Source: an uncultured Streptomyces sp. (GTDB taxonomy: Bacteria; Actinomycetota; Actinomycetes; Streptomycetales; Streptomycetaceae). From it: a stretch of DNA of 64,000 nucleotides. The stretch's first letter is position 1. Each line of letters begins with the position of its first letter. Shown piece after piece: positions 17,108 through 26,002 of the stretch. The stretch spans positions 372,001 through 436,000 of the forward strand of contig NZ_CANLBS010000001.1 in assembly GCF_947488945.1 (NCBI RefSeq), given 5' to 3'. A program made the position numbers and the translations under genes. Under the pieces are notes generated by a model. The model worked only from the letters and a program-made list of their open reading frames with translations, made no database searches and was not told the origin of the DNA.

Positions 17108-17122
17108 ACGTGGTGGTCACGT
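17108..17122. promoter_or_regulatory. Candidate operator upstream of lcp
   Basis: A perfect inverted repeat ACGTG-GTGGT-CACGT lies 61 bases before the lcp start, inside the likely promoter region. Symmetric sites of this size suit TetR-type dimers, and a double TetR gene lies just downstream of lcp, so it is a plausible target. Binding is inferred only. Elsewhere in 16886-17182 I see no gene. Confidence 0.4.
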
Positions 17123-17182
17123 AACTGGCAAGCCAGAAACGGGCTGAGCGCCGTCTGGTCCAGCAGGGAAGTGGAGAAGTAA

Positions 17183-18388
17183 ATGACGAATCTCGACAGG
17201 CGCAGGGCCCTGTCCCTCGGTGCCGCCCTCGGCCTCGTCGGCGTGGCGGCTCCGTCCAAGGCCTGGGCGTGGGCGGCCACGGACTCGGTCGCCGGGACCG
17301 GGACGGCTGCCGACCCGGAGTACCTCTGGGACAGCGCGACGGATCCGCTGATGGTCTCGCTGCTGGAGAACGGCAAGGTCCCCGCGGTGAACACCGCGAT
17401 GGCGGGATGGGTCGACAACCGCGACGCACTGCCCAGTGCCTTCCCGGCCGAGCTCAGGGCGCACCTGGAGAAGTACAACAAGCTGCCTTCCTGGGCCGAC
17501 CCCGTCAAGCTCGCCCGCGCGGCCGACTTCAACCGGCGCAAGGACACCTACCTCTTCATGCTGTACGGCCTGGGCAGCGGGATCATGAGCACCGTGATCC
17601 CGCGCGAGGCCCGGAGCGTCTACTGGTCCGTGGGCGGCGCCGACATGAAGGACCGGGCGGCCAAGACGTTCACCTTCGGCTACGACCTGTCCCAGCTGGA
17701 CGCCTTCGCACCGAGCGGGCAGTTCATCGTCACCGCCAACAAGACGCGCCTGGTGCACGCGGCCGTCCGGCACCTGCTGCCGCAGTCGCCGCACTGGAAG
17801 GCCGGCGCAGACCAGGCCATCCCGATCAGCGTCGCCGACATCCTGGTCACCTTCCACAGCCTGGGCACCTTCGTGCACAAGAAGCTGGTCGACTGGAAGA
17901 TCCCCATGTCGAAGGCGGACGAGGAGGCGTTCCTGCACTCCTGGCAGGTCGCCATCCACCTCCTCGGCGTGCCGGCCGAGTACATCCCGCAGACCTGGGC
18001 CGCCGCCGACGCCCAGTCGGCGCAGGTGCTCACCCCGATCCTCGCCCCGACCCCCGAGGGCCTCGACCTGGCCGAGGTGCTGCTCGGACTCACCGCCGAG
18101 ATCGACCTCGGCGTCACCCGCGGCTTCCTCAACGAGTTCGTGCGCTACGCCCTCAGCGACCAGGTCGGCGACTGGCTGGGACTGCGCCGCGACTACGCGG
18201 CGGCGGCCCTGGTCCGCACCGTGTGGCCGGCCTTCATCCTGTTCCGCGAAGGGCTGTCACCGATCGCGCCCACCGCCTTCTACGTGTTCGACCAGTTCCT
18301 GCGCGGCGTGGCCATGGCGTTCCTCAACAAGGGCTCCTCCACGACCACCACCGCGATCACCATCCCCACCGGAAACCGGCCCGGCTGA
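17183..18388 (+). CDS. lcp: Latex clearing protein (rubber oxygenase) homologue
   Basis: This 401-residue secreted haemoprotein homologue starts with a twin-arginine signal (DRRRALSLGAALGLVG, cleavage near KAWA). The DUF2236/MpaB-type core conserves the residues I recall as essential in Lcp of Streptomyces sp. K30. Glu142, Arg158, Lys161, Thr162 and haem ligand His192 correspond to E148, R164, K167, T168 and H198 with a constant offset of six. Lcp cleaves poly(cis-1,4-isoprene) with O2 into oligo-isoprenoid aldehydes and ketones. GGAGAAG precedes the ATG. A tandem TetR gene converges on it. Other DUF2236 oxygenases are possible, but the spacing match is strong. Confidence 0.88.
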   Translation: MTNLDRRRALSLGAALGLVGVAAPSKAWAWAATDSVAGTGTAADPEYLWDSATDPLMVSLLENGKVPAVNTAMAGWVDNRDALPSAFPAELRAHLEKYNKLPSWADPVKLARAADFNRRKDTYLFMLYGLGSGIMSTVIPREARSVYWSVGGADMKDRAAKTFTFGYDLSQLDAFAPSGQFIVTANKTRLVHAAVRHLLPQSPHWKAGADQAIPISVADILVTFHSLGTFVHKKLVDWKIPMSKADEEAFLHSWQVAIHLLGVPAEYIPQTWAAADAQSAQVLTPILAPTPEGLDLAEVLLGLTAEIDLGVTRGFLNEFVRYALSDQVGDWLGLRRDYAAAALVRTVWPAFILFREGLSPIAPTAFYVFDQFLRGVAMAFLNKGSSTTTTAITIPTGNRPG

Positions 18389-18404
18389 GCCACCGGCACC
18401 CTGA

Positions 18405-18448
18405 CGGCAGCCCGCTCCCCGGCCCACGCGCCGGGCGGCGGGCTGCCG
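18405..18448. terminator. Convergent hairpin between lcp and the TetR gene
   Basis: Ten-bp perfect arms CGGCAGCCCG (18405-18414) and complement (18439-18448) enclose an inner CCCGG/CCGGG stem. It starts 17 bases after the lcp stop and sits between converging genes. Confidence 0.7.
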
Positions 18449-18562
18449 CGCGGGCCGGCACCCGACGAGCCGGCCCCGCCCCACCGCATCGGCCCCCGCC
18501 TCGGCCCCGTACACCGCGGCGCCCCGGCGCTTCCCCGGCCGACCGCCCGGCGCGCACCCCGC

Positions 18563-19777
18563 TCAGACGCCCAGCGCCCCCAGGACCAGCGCGGTCACCG
18601 CGTCGCGGTGGGCCGGCCCGTCACGCCACTTCAGGGCACGTCCGGCCTCGACCGCGACACCGAACCCGGCGTGCACCAGCGTCCGCGCCTGTCGCGGATC
18701 CAACTCCGGACGCGCGCGCCGCAGTTGCTGCTCCCACACCGCGATGTGCTCCCGCTGCGCGAGGGCCAGGGAGCGGCGGATGTCGTCCGGCAGCCCGGCC
18801 AGCTCCGCCTCGGCGACGCTGTTGAGCGCGGTGTACTCGAAGCAGTAGGCCACGTACATCGACGCCAGCGTGACGAGGGCGTCTTCCGGGCCGGCGGCCA
18901 CCGCGCGCAAGCTCTGCTCCACCGCCCGCGACATCAGGCCCGCCGCCTGGAGGCAGGCCGCCGCGAGGATGTCGGCCTTGCCGGGGTAGTGGCGGTAGAG
19001 CGCGGACGGGGCCAGCCCGACCGCCTCCGCGATCTGTCCGTTGGTGACGCTGGCGAACCCGTCCCGTGCGAAGAGCGGGATGGCCGCCGCGAGGATCTCC
19101 GCGCGCCGGGTGCGCGGCGCCTGCTGGGCGGGCAGCTCGACTGGGCGCGCCCCCCGCCGCACCGCGGCGGGATCGGTCGCCGCCACCCGCAGGGCCGCCG
19201 CCGACAGCAGTTCTTCCGCACGCCGTTGGGCGATCGAGGTGTGGTGCATCGCGATGGACCCGACGGCGCCGAGCGCCGCCGCCGCCCGCAGCCGCTCGTC
19301 GGGCAGCGCGTACGCCCGCTGGACCGCCTCGTCCACCCGCCCGACCACGTGCCCGAACTTCGCCCGGAGCAGCCGGCGGTCCTCCCGGTGGAGGTAGCGG
19401 GCCTCCCAGCGGTACACGCCGCCCGAGGCCCGGTGCACGACGCTCACCCGCGTCACGGCGGCCAGCACGTCCGTCAGCTCCGCCCCCGGCGGCACCCCGT
19501 CCACCGCCACCACGAGGCGCTCCGCCATGAGGTCGGCGCACTCGGCGAACAGGGCGTACTTGTTCGGGAAGTGGCGGTAGAGGGCGGCCGCGGTGATGCC
19601 CACGCCGGCGGCTATCTGCTCCATGGACGCCGCGTGGTAGCCGCGCTCGCTGAAGACCCGGCCCGCCGCCCCGACGATGAGCTGCTTGCGGTTCCTGGGC
19701 CGCGTGGCCGCGGCCGGTTCGGCGGTCACGGCCGACCGGTCGGATGCGGGGACGACGAGGCCATGCGCATCAGTCAA
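18563..19777 (-). CDS. Tandem-domain TetR-family regulator
   Basis: The 404-residue protein carries two complete TetR repressor units in one chain. The first helix-turn-helix is near residues 30-75 (GYHAASMEQIAAGVGITAAALYRHFPNK) and the second near 225-275 (GFASVTNGQIAEAVGLAPSALYRHYPGK), each followed by an all-helical ligand/dimer region. Such fusions can act as intramolecular pseudo-dimers. It converges with lcp, suggesting but not proving that it regulates it. The start is uncertain: TTG at 19777 is used and GTG at 19729 is possible; neither has a clear Shine-Dalgarno. The 197 bases upstream hold no gene. Confidence 0.88.
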   Translation of the reverse strand: MTDAHGLVVPASDRSAVTAEPAAATRPRNRKQLIVGAAGRVFSERGYHAASMEQIAAGVGITAAALYRHFPNKYALFAECADLMAERLVVAVDGVPPGAELTDVLAAVTRVSVVHRASGGVYRWEARYLHREDRRLLRAKFGHVVGRVDEAVQRAYALPDERLRAAAALGAVGSIAMHHTSIAQRRAEELLSAAALRVAATDPAAVRRGARPVELPAQQAPRTRRAEILAAAIPLFARDGFASVTNGQIAEAVGLAPSALYRHYPGKADILAAACLQAAGLMSRAVEQSLRAVAAGPEDALVTLASMYVAYCFEYTALNSVAEAELAGLPDDIRRSLALAQREHIAVWEQQLRRARPELDPRQARTLVHAGFGVAVEAGRALKWRDGPAHRDAVTALVLGALGV

Positions 19778-19974
19778 TCACACGTCACGGACACACTCCG
19801 GGCCCTTCCCGGGCGGACCCCCGCGGCCCCGGCCCGCAGGACACCCCGCCGGTCACGGCCCCGCGCCGCCGCCCTCGTGGACGGGCCTTCCCGGACCACG
19901 AGTGCCCCTCGCGGGCCTCCCGACGGACGCCCCGCACGCCTTCCCCGACCATCGCCCCGCCCCCTCAGCGGCCA

Positions 19975-21018
19975 CTACCCCGTGCCGTCCGCCGCGTACA
20001 TCTTCGCGATCACCGTCTCGATGTCGGGCTCCCGCACCGAGAGATCCATCAGCGGATACCCGGCGGCGATCCGGGCGACCAGCGGGGCGGCCGACGCCGA
20101 GGCCGGGAAGGAGAGCCACTGGCGCGGGCCGGACACCTTCGTCACCCGCACCCCCGGCTCCCCCGCCAGCTCGATCGCCGGCAGCTCACGCTCCAGGTCC
20201 ACCACCAGCGTCCGCTCGCTGCCCCCGATGCCATGGAGGCCGGCGAGCGAACCGTCGTACACCAGACGCCCGTGGTCGATCACCATCACACGCTCGCAGA
20301 GCTGCTCGATGTCGGTGAGGTCGTGCGTGGTCAGCAGCACCGTCGTGCCCCGCTCCGCGTTCAGCTCCCGCAGGAACCCGCGGACCTTCGCCTTGGAGAC
20401 CACGTCGAGCCCGATCGTCGGCTCGTCCAGGTACAGCACCTCGGGATCGTGCAGCAGCGCCGCCGCGATGTCGCCCCGCATCCGCTGCCCCAACGACAGC
20501 TGTCGCACCGGAGTGTCCAACAGGTCCCCCAGTTGGAGGAGTTCGACGCAGCGCTCCAGGTTCTCCCGGTACCGGGCGTCGGGGATGCGGTACATGCGGT
20601 GCACCAGCCGGTACGAGTCCCGCAGCGGCAGGTCCCACCACAAGGAGGTGCGCTGCCCGAACACCACGCCGATCCGGAGCGCGAGCTTCGTGCGCTCCCG
20701 CGAGGGATCCACCCCGGCGACCCGGATCCGGCCGCCGCTCGGGGTGAGGATGCCCGTCAGCATCTTGATCGTGGTCGACTTGCCCGCCCCGTTGGGGCCG
20801 ATGTAGCCGACCATCTCGCCGCGCGGCACCCGGAAGCTGATCCCGTCGACCGCCCGCACCTCCCGCCTCTCCCGCCGCAGGAACCCCGTACGCCGACGCA
20901 CGTCGAAGACCTTCTCGACCCCCTCCAGCTCGATGAACGCAGGCTCCCCGCCGCCCACCGGCCCGGACACCGCCGCCCTCGCCGCCGCACCCCGTCCACC
21001 CGATCCGGCCTCCGTCAT
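19975..21018 (-). CDS. ABC-2 exporter ATP-binding protein
   Basis: This 347-residue nucleotide-binding subunit has Walker A GPNGAGKST at 74-82, signature LSLGQRMRGD, Walker B VLYLDEPTIGLD and the H-loop THD. The N-terminus and the approximately 80-residue C-terminal extension (from about ERTLVVDLERELP) are typical of ABC-2 drug- or polymer-export ATPases such as the viologen-exporter type. It is the third gene of a minus-strand operon after two permeases, 73 bases downstream. Confidence 0.92.
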   Translation of the reverse strand: MTEAGSGGRGAAARAAVSGPVGGGEPAFIELEGVEKVFDVRRRTGFLRRERREVRAVDGISFRVPRGEMVGYIGPNGAGKSTTIKMLTGILTPSGGRIRVAGVDPSRERTKLALRIGVVFGQRTSLWWDLPLRDSYRLVHRMYRIPDARYRENLERCVELLQLGDLLDTPVRQLSLGQRMRGDIAAALLHDPEVLYLDEPTIGLDVVSKAKVRGFLRELNAERGTTVLLTTHDLTDIEQLCERVMVIDHGRLVYDGSLAGLHGIGGSERTLVVDLERELPAIELAGEPGVRVTKVSGPRQWLSFPASASAAPLVARIAAGYPLMDLSVREPDIETVIAKMYAADGTG

Positions 21019-21091
21019 ACCGATCCCTTCCCTCGCACCCGTCCCGAACGACCACCCGCAGCTCCCCCCACACCCACTTCACCCACCGCCC

Positions 21092-21994
21092 TCAACTCCC
21101 CGTACTCCGGTACGCCCGCAGCCCCGCCCGCCAGGCCAGCCCCGCGAGCAGCCAGCAGACGCCCGCCACCACCGGCCCGAGGAACGCCGCCCACCACGGC
21201 AGCGCCAGCGGATAGTCGCGCCCGAGCACGTACAGCGACGGCAACCAGCTCACGAACGCCAGCGGCACCACGAACGTCACCCCGCGCACCAGCTCCTTCG
21301 CGAAGATCGACGGCGGATACTGCAACAGCGTCGTCCCCCCGTACGTCACCGAGTTCTGCACCTGCGCCGCGTCCTGCGCGAAGAACTGGAACGCCGCGCC
21401 CGCCACGAACACCGCCCCGAAGACCCCCGCACCGCTCACCACCGCGAGCGGCACCATCAACACCCTGTCCGGCGTCCACACCACGTCCACCGTCACCAAC
21501 GCGTACCCCAGCACCAGCAGCCCCTGGACGATCCGGCCGAGCCGCCGCAACGCGAAACGGTCCGCCGCCACCTGCGCCAGCACCGGGACCGGCCGCACCA
21601 GCAAGGTGTCCAGCGTCCCGTCGCGCACCCGGCTGCCGAGCCGCTCCATCGACCCCAGCAGCAGATCGGCGAGCCCGAACGCGGTCGCCGCCATCCCGTA
21701 CAGCAGCGCGATCTCCGGCAGCGCGTAGCCGCCCAACGCGTCCACGTGCGAGAACATCAGCACGATCGTCACGAAGTCGAACGCGGTGGCCAGGAAGTTC
21801 CCCAGCGTCGTCATCACGAACGAGGCCCGGTACGCCATCGTCGACCGCAGCCACATCGCCACGATCAGCCCGTACGCCCGCACCCCCTCCAGCAGCCCCG
21901 ACCGCTCCGCGCCGCCGCGGCCGTCCGCCCGCCAGTGGTGCGCCGCGCCCTCGGACACCCCCGCCCCGCCCGCGGGAGCCGACGTCTCAACCAC
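21092..21994 (-). CDS. ABC-2 exporter permease subunit
   Basis: This 300-residue protein has six hydrophobic segments and the DGTLDTLLVRPVPVLAQ motif typical of this ABC-2 permease group. It should form a heterodimeric channel with the upstream-encoded permease. The GTG start at 21994 overlaps the preceding gene by 8 bases, implying translational coupling; a weak G-rich Shine-Dalgarno lies within that gene. Confidence 0.88.
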   Translation of the reverse strand: MVETSAPAGGAGVSEGAAHHWRADGRGGAERSGLLEGVRAYGLIVAMWLRSTMAYRASFVMTTLGNFLATAFDFVTIVLMFSHVDALGGYALPEIALLYGMAATAFGLADLLLGSMERLGSRVRDGTLDTLLVRPVPVLAQVAADRFALRRLGRIVQGLLVLGYALVTVDVVWTPDRVLMVPLAVVSGAGVFGAVFVAGAAFQFFAQDAAQVQNSVTYGGTTLLQYPPSIFAKELVRGVTFVVPLAFVSWLPSLYVLGRDYPLALPWWAAFLGPVVAGVCWLLAGLAWRAGLRAYRSTGS

Positions 21995-22787
21995 CCTGGA
22001 CCACCACCCTCCTCGTCGCCACCGACTGCGCCGACCGCCCCGCCAGCAGCAGCACCACCGCCCAGCCCGCCTGGAACGCGTACGCCTCCAGCAGCCCCCA
22101 CCCGGTGTGCCTGCCGAGCAGCACATCGGCCGGGACCTGTAGCAGCGAGGACCAGGGCAGCGCCCGCGCCACCTCGCCGAGCGCCCCCGGGAACAGGTTC
22201 AGCGGCAGCAGCATCCCCGAGAAGAACAGCCCGGCCAGGAACGCCATCTGCATCGCGCCCGCCCCGTCCATCAGCCAGAACGCGGACAGCGCCACCAGGA
22301 ACCGGATCGCGAAACTCACCACCACGCCGAGCGTCACCGAGACCAGGAACGCCAGCCACGTCCACGGGGAGGACGGCAGCGCCAGATCGAAGGCCAGCGC
22401 CCCGATCCCCATCGGCACGACCCCCCGCCCCAGCAGATGGAACAGCGCCCGCCCCAGATCACCCGCCAGCCACCACAGCTGCAGATCCGCAGGCCGGTAC
22501 AGGTCGATCGCGACGTCCCCCGACCGGATCCGCTCGATCAGCTCGTCCTCGAAACCGCCGCCCATCATCGAACACGTCATCAGCAGCGCCTGGCCCAGCC
22601 ACACGAACGTCAGCGCCTGCGCGGTGTCGTACCCCCCGAGATCCGGCCGCTCCCGCCACAGAGCCGTGTAGGTGAAGGCGATGATGAAGCCGAAGACCGT
22701 GTTGGTGAACATCCCCGCCAGCGTCGCCATCCGGTACGTGGCATGGCGCCGGAACCCGCCCGCCGCCACCACGGCATACACCCGCAC
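21987..22787 (-). CDS. ABC-2 exporter permease subunit
   Basis: This first gene of the exporter operon encodes 266 residues with six membrane segments and the matching SGDVAIDLYRPADLQLWW motif. A GTG at 22787 or 22781 serves as start; GAGGGGGAG upstream suits either. The pair of unlike permeases plus one ATPase resembles exporters of unknown or cationic substrates. Upstream is the divergent promoter region shared with the penicillin-binding protein gene. Confidence 0.88.
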   Translation of the reverse strand: MRVYAVVAAGGFRRHATYRMATLAGMFTNTVFGFIIAFTYTALWRERPDLGGYDTAQALTFVWLGQALLMTCSMMGGGFEDELIERIRSGDVAIDLYRPADLQLWWLAGDLGRALFHLLGRGVVPMGIGALAFDLALPSSPWTWLAFLVSVTLGVVVSFAIRFLVALSAFWLMDGAGAMQMAFLAGLFFSGMLLPLNLFPGALGEVARALPWSSLLQVPADVLLGRHTGWGLLEAYAFQAGWAVVLLLAGRSAQSVATRRVVVQGG

Positions 22788-22886
22788 GTCTCCCCCTCGG
22801 ATCCGACCGCTCCACCCCGCCCGCGCACCCGGCGCCCGGACGCGCCCCGGCCGCCACCCGGCCCCGGCACCAAAGCGCACGACATT

Positions 22887-22955
22887 AGTGCACCGGTACG
22901 AGCGCCGCGACGGGTTATCCGAGATGTTCCGGGGTTATCAGACCCAAAAGTGCAC
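22887..22955. promoter_or_regulatory. Divergent promoter region with two repeat pairs
   Basis: Between the ABC operon (start 22787) and the PBP gene (start 22995) there are two copies of AGTGCAC (22887-22893 and 22949-22955), each containing the palindrome GTGCAC. They flank two direct copies of GGGTTATC (22912-22919 and 22932-22939, 20 bp apart). The arrangement suggests a shared regulator for exporter and cell-wall gene. No -10/-35 pair is clear. Confidence 0.45.
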
Positions 22956-22994
22956 TATGGGACGACTGACCGCGGCCGAGGAGTCTGCACCGAT

Positions 22995-25445
22995 ATGAGC
23001 GACGAGCCACCGGGCTGGGCCCCCAGGGACCGCGACGGCGCAGGAAAACCCCCCGGTCACGAGGGCGGGAACGAGCACGCCGCCCCCGACGGCACCACCA
23101 CTCCCGACACCGACCCCACCACGGAGGACGGAGGCGCGGGGGGCGCGCACAGCCTGAAGGGGCGCGGAAAACGCCCCCGAAGGAAGGGCTGGCGCCGCCT
23201 GATCCCCACCTGGCGGATGCTCCTGGGAACCGTCCTGCTGATCGCGCTCCTCCTCGCCGGCGGCTTCCTCCTCGGCTACCGCCTCGTGGACATCCCCGCC
23301 GCCAACAGCAGCGCCCTCGCCCAGTCCAACGTCTACCTCTACGAGGACGGCACCGTCATCGCCCGCGACGGCGAGGTCAACCGCGAGAACGTCACCCTCG
23401 ACCAAGTCCCCCTGACGGTCCGGCACACCGTCCTCGCCGCCGAGGACCGCAACTTCTACTCCGAACGCGCCGTCGACATCGGCGCGATGGTCCGCGCCGC
23501 CTGGAACACCGTCACCGGCAAGGGCAAGCAGGGCGGATCCACCATCACCCAGCAGTACGTCAAGAACTACTACCTCGGCCAGGAACAGACCGTCGTCCGC
23601 AAGGCCAAGGAGTTCTTCATCGCGATCAAGCTGGACCGCGAGCAGAGCAAGGACGAGATCTTCGAGGGCTACCTCAACACCAGCTACTTCGGCCGCAACG
23701 CCTACGGCATCCAGGCCGCCGCCCAGGCCTACTACGGCAAGGACGCCAAGGACCTCACCATCGCCGAGGGCGCCTACCTCGCCTCCCTGCTCAACGCCCC
23801 CAGCGCCTACGACGTCGTCGCCCACCCCGACAACAAGCCCGCCGCCGTCGCCCGCTGGAACTACGTCCTCGACGGCATGGTCAAGGAGAAGTGGATGAGC
23901 GCCTCCGAACGCGCCCGCACCACCTTCCCCGTACCCGGCAAGGCCAAGACCTCCACCGGCCTGTCCGGCCAGCGCGGCTACCTCGTCAACGCCGTCAAGG
24001 ACTACCTCACCGCCCACGACGTCGTCGACGAGGAAACCCTCGCCACCGGCGGCCACCGCGTCACCACCACGCTGCAGAAATCCAAGCAGGACGCCTTCGT
24101 CGAAGCAGTCGACGAGAACGTCATGTCCAAGACCAGCACCGACCGCCCCGCCGACCGCAACGTCCGCGTCGGCGGCGCCTCCATCGACCCCGCCACCGGC
24201 CGCGTCCTCGCCCTCTACGGCGGCATCGACTACACCAAGCAGTACGTCGACAACGCCACCCGCCGCGACTACCAGGTCGGCTCCACCTTCAAGCCGTTCG
24301 TCTTCACCTCCGCCGTGGCCAACGGCTCCACCACCCGCGACGGCCGCACCATCACCCCCGACACCGTCTACGACGGCACCAACAAACGGACCGTCCAGGG
24401 CCCCGACGGCCCCACCGACTACGCCCCCGCCAACGAGGACGACGTCAGCTACGGCCCCATCACCGTCCGCGAAGCCACCGACAAGTCCGTCAACGCCGTC
24501 TACGCGCAGATGGCCGAGGACGTCGGCCCGGCCAAGGTCCGCGCGACCGCGATCGACCTCGGCATCCCGGAAAGCACCCCCGACCTCACCGCCTCCCCCT
24601 CCATCGCCCTCGGCCCCGCCACCGCGAGCGTCCTCGACATGGCCGAGGCCTACGCCACCCTCGCCAACCACGGCCGACACGGCACCTACACCCTGGTCTC
24701 CGAGATCAGCAAGAACGGCACGAAGATCGACCTGCCCGACCGGGACACCGAACAGGCCGTCCCCCGGGACGCCGCCGACACCACCACCGCCATCCTCCAG
24801 AGCGTCGTCGAAGGCGGAACCGGAACCGCCGCCCAAGCCGCAGGACGCCCGGCGGCGGGCAAGACCGGAACCGCCGAAGAGGACAAGGCGGCCTGGTTCG
24901 CCGGCTACACCCCCGACCTCGCCACGGTCGTCGCGGTCATGGGCCAGGACCCCGACACCGGAGCCCAGAAACCCCTCTACGGCGCACTCGGCCTGCCACG
25001 CATCAACGGCGGCGGCGCCCCCGCCCAGACCTGGGCGGCCTACACCGCCGCCGCCCTCGAAGGCTCCGACGTACAGGACTTCGACCTGGAACTGAAAGAG
25101 GGCAGCAACGAACCCGAGGAACCCACCGAAGAGGAACCGGAACCCACCGCATCCGACGGCCCCAGCCGGTCGCCCAGCACCACGCCGAGCACCGCCCCCA
25201 CCACCGCACCGCCCGCCACCCCGACCACCGCCGCCCCCACGACCGGGGCCGCCACCGGCACCACCGGCGACGGCGGACAGACCGACGGCACCACCGGCGG
25301 AGGCGACACCACGGGGGCCGACGGCGGCACCGGCGACGACGCGGGCGGCACGGCCGACGGCGGCACCGACGGCACCACCGGCCAGGGCGCCGACGGCGGC
25401 TTCACCGAAGGCGCCCGAGGCCCCAGCCGGCCCCCCTCACGCTGA
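22995..25445 (+). CDS. Class A penicillin-binding protein (PBP1-like)
   Basis: This 816-residue bifunctional peptidoglycan synthase has a disordered cytoplasmic N-terminus and one transmembrane helix (about 74-95). A GT51 glycosyltransferase follows (EDRNFYSE, GGSTITQQYVKN, NTSYFGRNAYGIQAAAQ). The transpeptidase has Ser430-x-x-Lys433 in GSTFKP, SVN and K623-T-G. It polymerises glycan strands and cross-links stem peptides outside the membrane. The last about 110 residues are a Thr/Gly/Asp-rich tail. The ATG at 22995 has GAGGAG 11 bases upstream. It is divergent from the ABC exporter. Confidence 0.93.
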   Translation: MSDEPPGWAPRDRDGAGKPPGHEGGNEHAAPDGTTTPDTDPTTEDGGAGGAHSLKGRGKRPRRKGWRRLIPTWRMLLGTVLLIALLLAGGFLLGYRLVDIPAANSSALAQSNVYLYEDGTVIARDGEVNRENVTLDQVPLTVRHTVLAAEDRNFYSERAVDIGAMVRAAWNTVTGKGKQGGSTITQQYVKNYYLGQEQTVVRKAKEFFIAIKLDREQSKDEIFEGYLNTSYFGRNAYGIQAAAQAYYGKDAKDLTIAEGAYLASLLNAPSAYDVVAHPDNKPAAVARWNYVLDGMVKEKWMSASERARTTFPVPGKAKTSTGLSGQRGYLVNAVKDYLTAHDVVDEETLATGGHRVTTTLQKSKQDAFVEAVDENVMSKTSTDRPADRNVRVGGASIDPATGRVLALYGGIDYTKQYVDNATRRDYQVGSTFKPFVFTSAVANGSTTRDGRTITPDTVYDGTNKRTVQGPDGPTDYAPANEDDVSYGPITVREATDKSVNAVYAQMAEDVGPAKVRATAIDLGIPESTPDLTASPSIALGPATASVLDMAEAYATLANHGRHGTYTLVSEISKNGTKIDLPDRDTEQAVPRDAADTTTAILQSVVEGGTGTAAQAAGRPAAGKTGTAEEDKAAWFAGYTPDLATVVAVMGQDPDTGAQKPLYGALGLPRINGGGAPAQTWAAYTAAALEGSDVQDFDLELKEGSNEPEEPTEEEPEPTASDGPSRSPSTTPSTAPTTAPPATPTTAAPTTGAATGTTGDGGQTDGTTGGGDTTGADGGTGDDAGGTADGGTDGTTGQGADGGFTEGARGPSRPPSR

Positions 25446-25537
25446 CGCTCCGTCACCCCGGTGCGCCCGCACCCACGACAGGGCGCCGAGCCCCGAACAC
25501 CGTCGCCGAACCCGACACCGGCCGCGGACACGGGAAA

Positions 25538-25563
25538 GGCGGGCCCGGAGAACCGGACCCGCC
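25538..25563 (-). terminator. Terminator hairpin of the guanidinium exporter gene
   Basis: Eleven-base arms (25538-25548 and 25553-25563) with a 4-base loop pair fully on the minus strand if one G-U is allowed, but have a C-A mismatch on the plus strand. It begins 8 bases after the gdx stop codon. Confidence 0.7.
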
Positions 25564-25571
25564 CCACGCCG

Positions 25572-25892
25572 TCAGTGCCCCGACGTCGCCTTCAGACCCA
25601 CCACCGACACCAGCAGCAGACACACGAAGAAGATCCGGGCCGCCGTCACCGGCTCGTGCAGCACCACCATGCCCAGCACCGCCGCACCCGCGGCCCCGAT
25701 CCCGACCCACACCCCGTACGCCGTACCGATCGGGAGGCTCTTCGTCGCCTGCGCCAGCAACACCATGCTGGCCACGATCCCCGCCACGGTGAACACGCTC
25801 GGCCACAGCCGCGTGAACCCCTCCGTGTACTTCATCCCGATCGACCAGCCCACTTCCAGCAGACCGGCCACGACCAACAGAACCCACGCCAC
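25572..25892 (-). CDS. gdx: Small multidrug resistance transporter, guanidinium exporter type
   Basis: This 106-residue four-helix SMR protein has the conserved membrane glutamate in VAGLLEVGWS and Gdx/SugE features (KYTEGFTRLWPS, GTAYGVWVGIGAAGAAVLG). Gdx proteins form antiparallel dimers that export guanidinium ions in exchange for protons. Function is strongly supported by a guanidine-III-like riboswitch just upstream. The GTG start has GGAGG 7 bases before it. Confidence 0.9.
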   Translation of the reverse strand: MAWVLLVVAGLLEVGWSIGMKYTEGFTRLWPSVFTVAGIVASMVLLAQATKSLPIGTAYGVWVGIGAAGAAVLGMVVLHEPVTAARIFFVCLLLVSVVGLKATSGH

Positions 25893-25931
25893 GACGGCAC
25901 CTCCGACTCGACACGCACGAACATCACGGAT

Positions 25932-25974
25932 GCGTCGTCTTTGCCAACCCGGTACGGCGCGTCTCGTCGGGGTC
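25932..25974 (-). promoter_or_regulatory. Guanidine-III (mini ykkC-III) riboswitch candidate
   Basis: On the minus strand, 40 bases before the gdx start, the sequence runs CCCCGACGAGACGCGCCGTA, then CCGGGTTGG, CAAAGACGACGC. This closely follows the guanidine-III class consensus I remember (CCGGACGAGGUGCGCCGUA ... AAGACGGCGC), an H-type pseudoknot. CCCG pairs with CGGG; GCGCCGU pairs with ACGACGC with one C-A mismatch. Ligand-bound folding in this class exposes the downstream ribosome site. The mismatch is the main doubt. Confidence 0.75.
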
Positions 25975-26002
25975 CCTCCACCGTAGCAACACCCACGCGA
26001 AA

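Noticed and set aside
19744..22671. 975-residue plus-strand open frame
   Set aside because: Antisense of the ABC exporter operon; Pro/Arg/Thr-rich without any motif.
22938..24836. 632-residue minus-strand open frame rich in Gly/Val/Asp
   Set aside because: Mirror frame of the penicillin-binding protein gene, whose motifs are complete.
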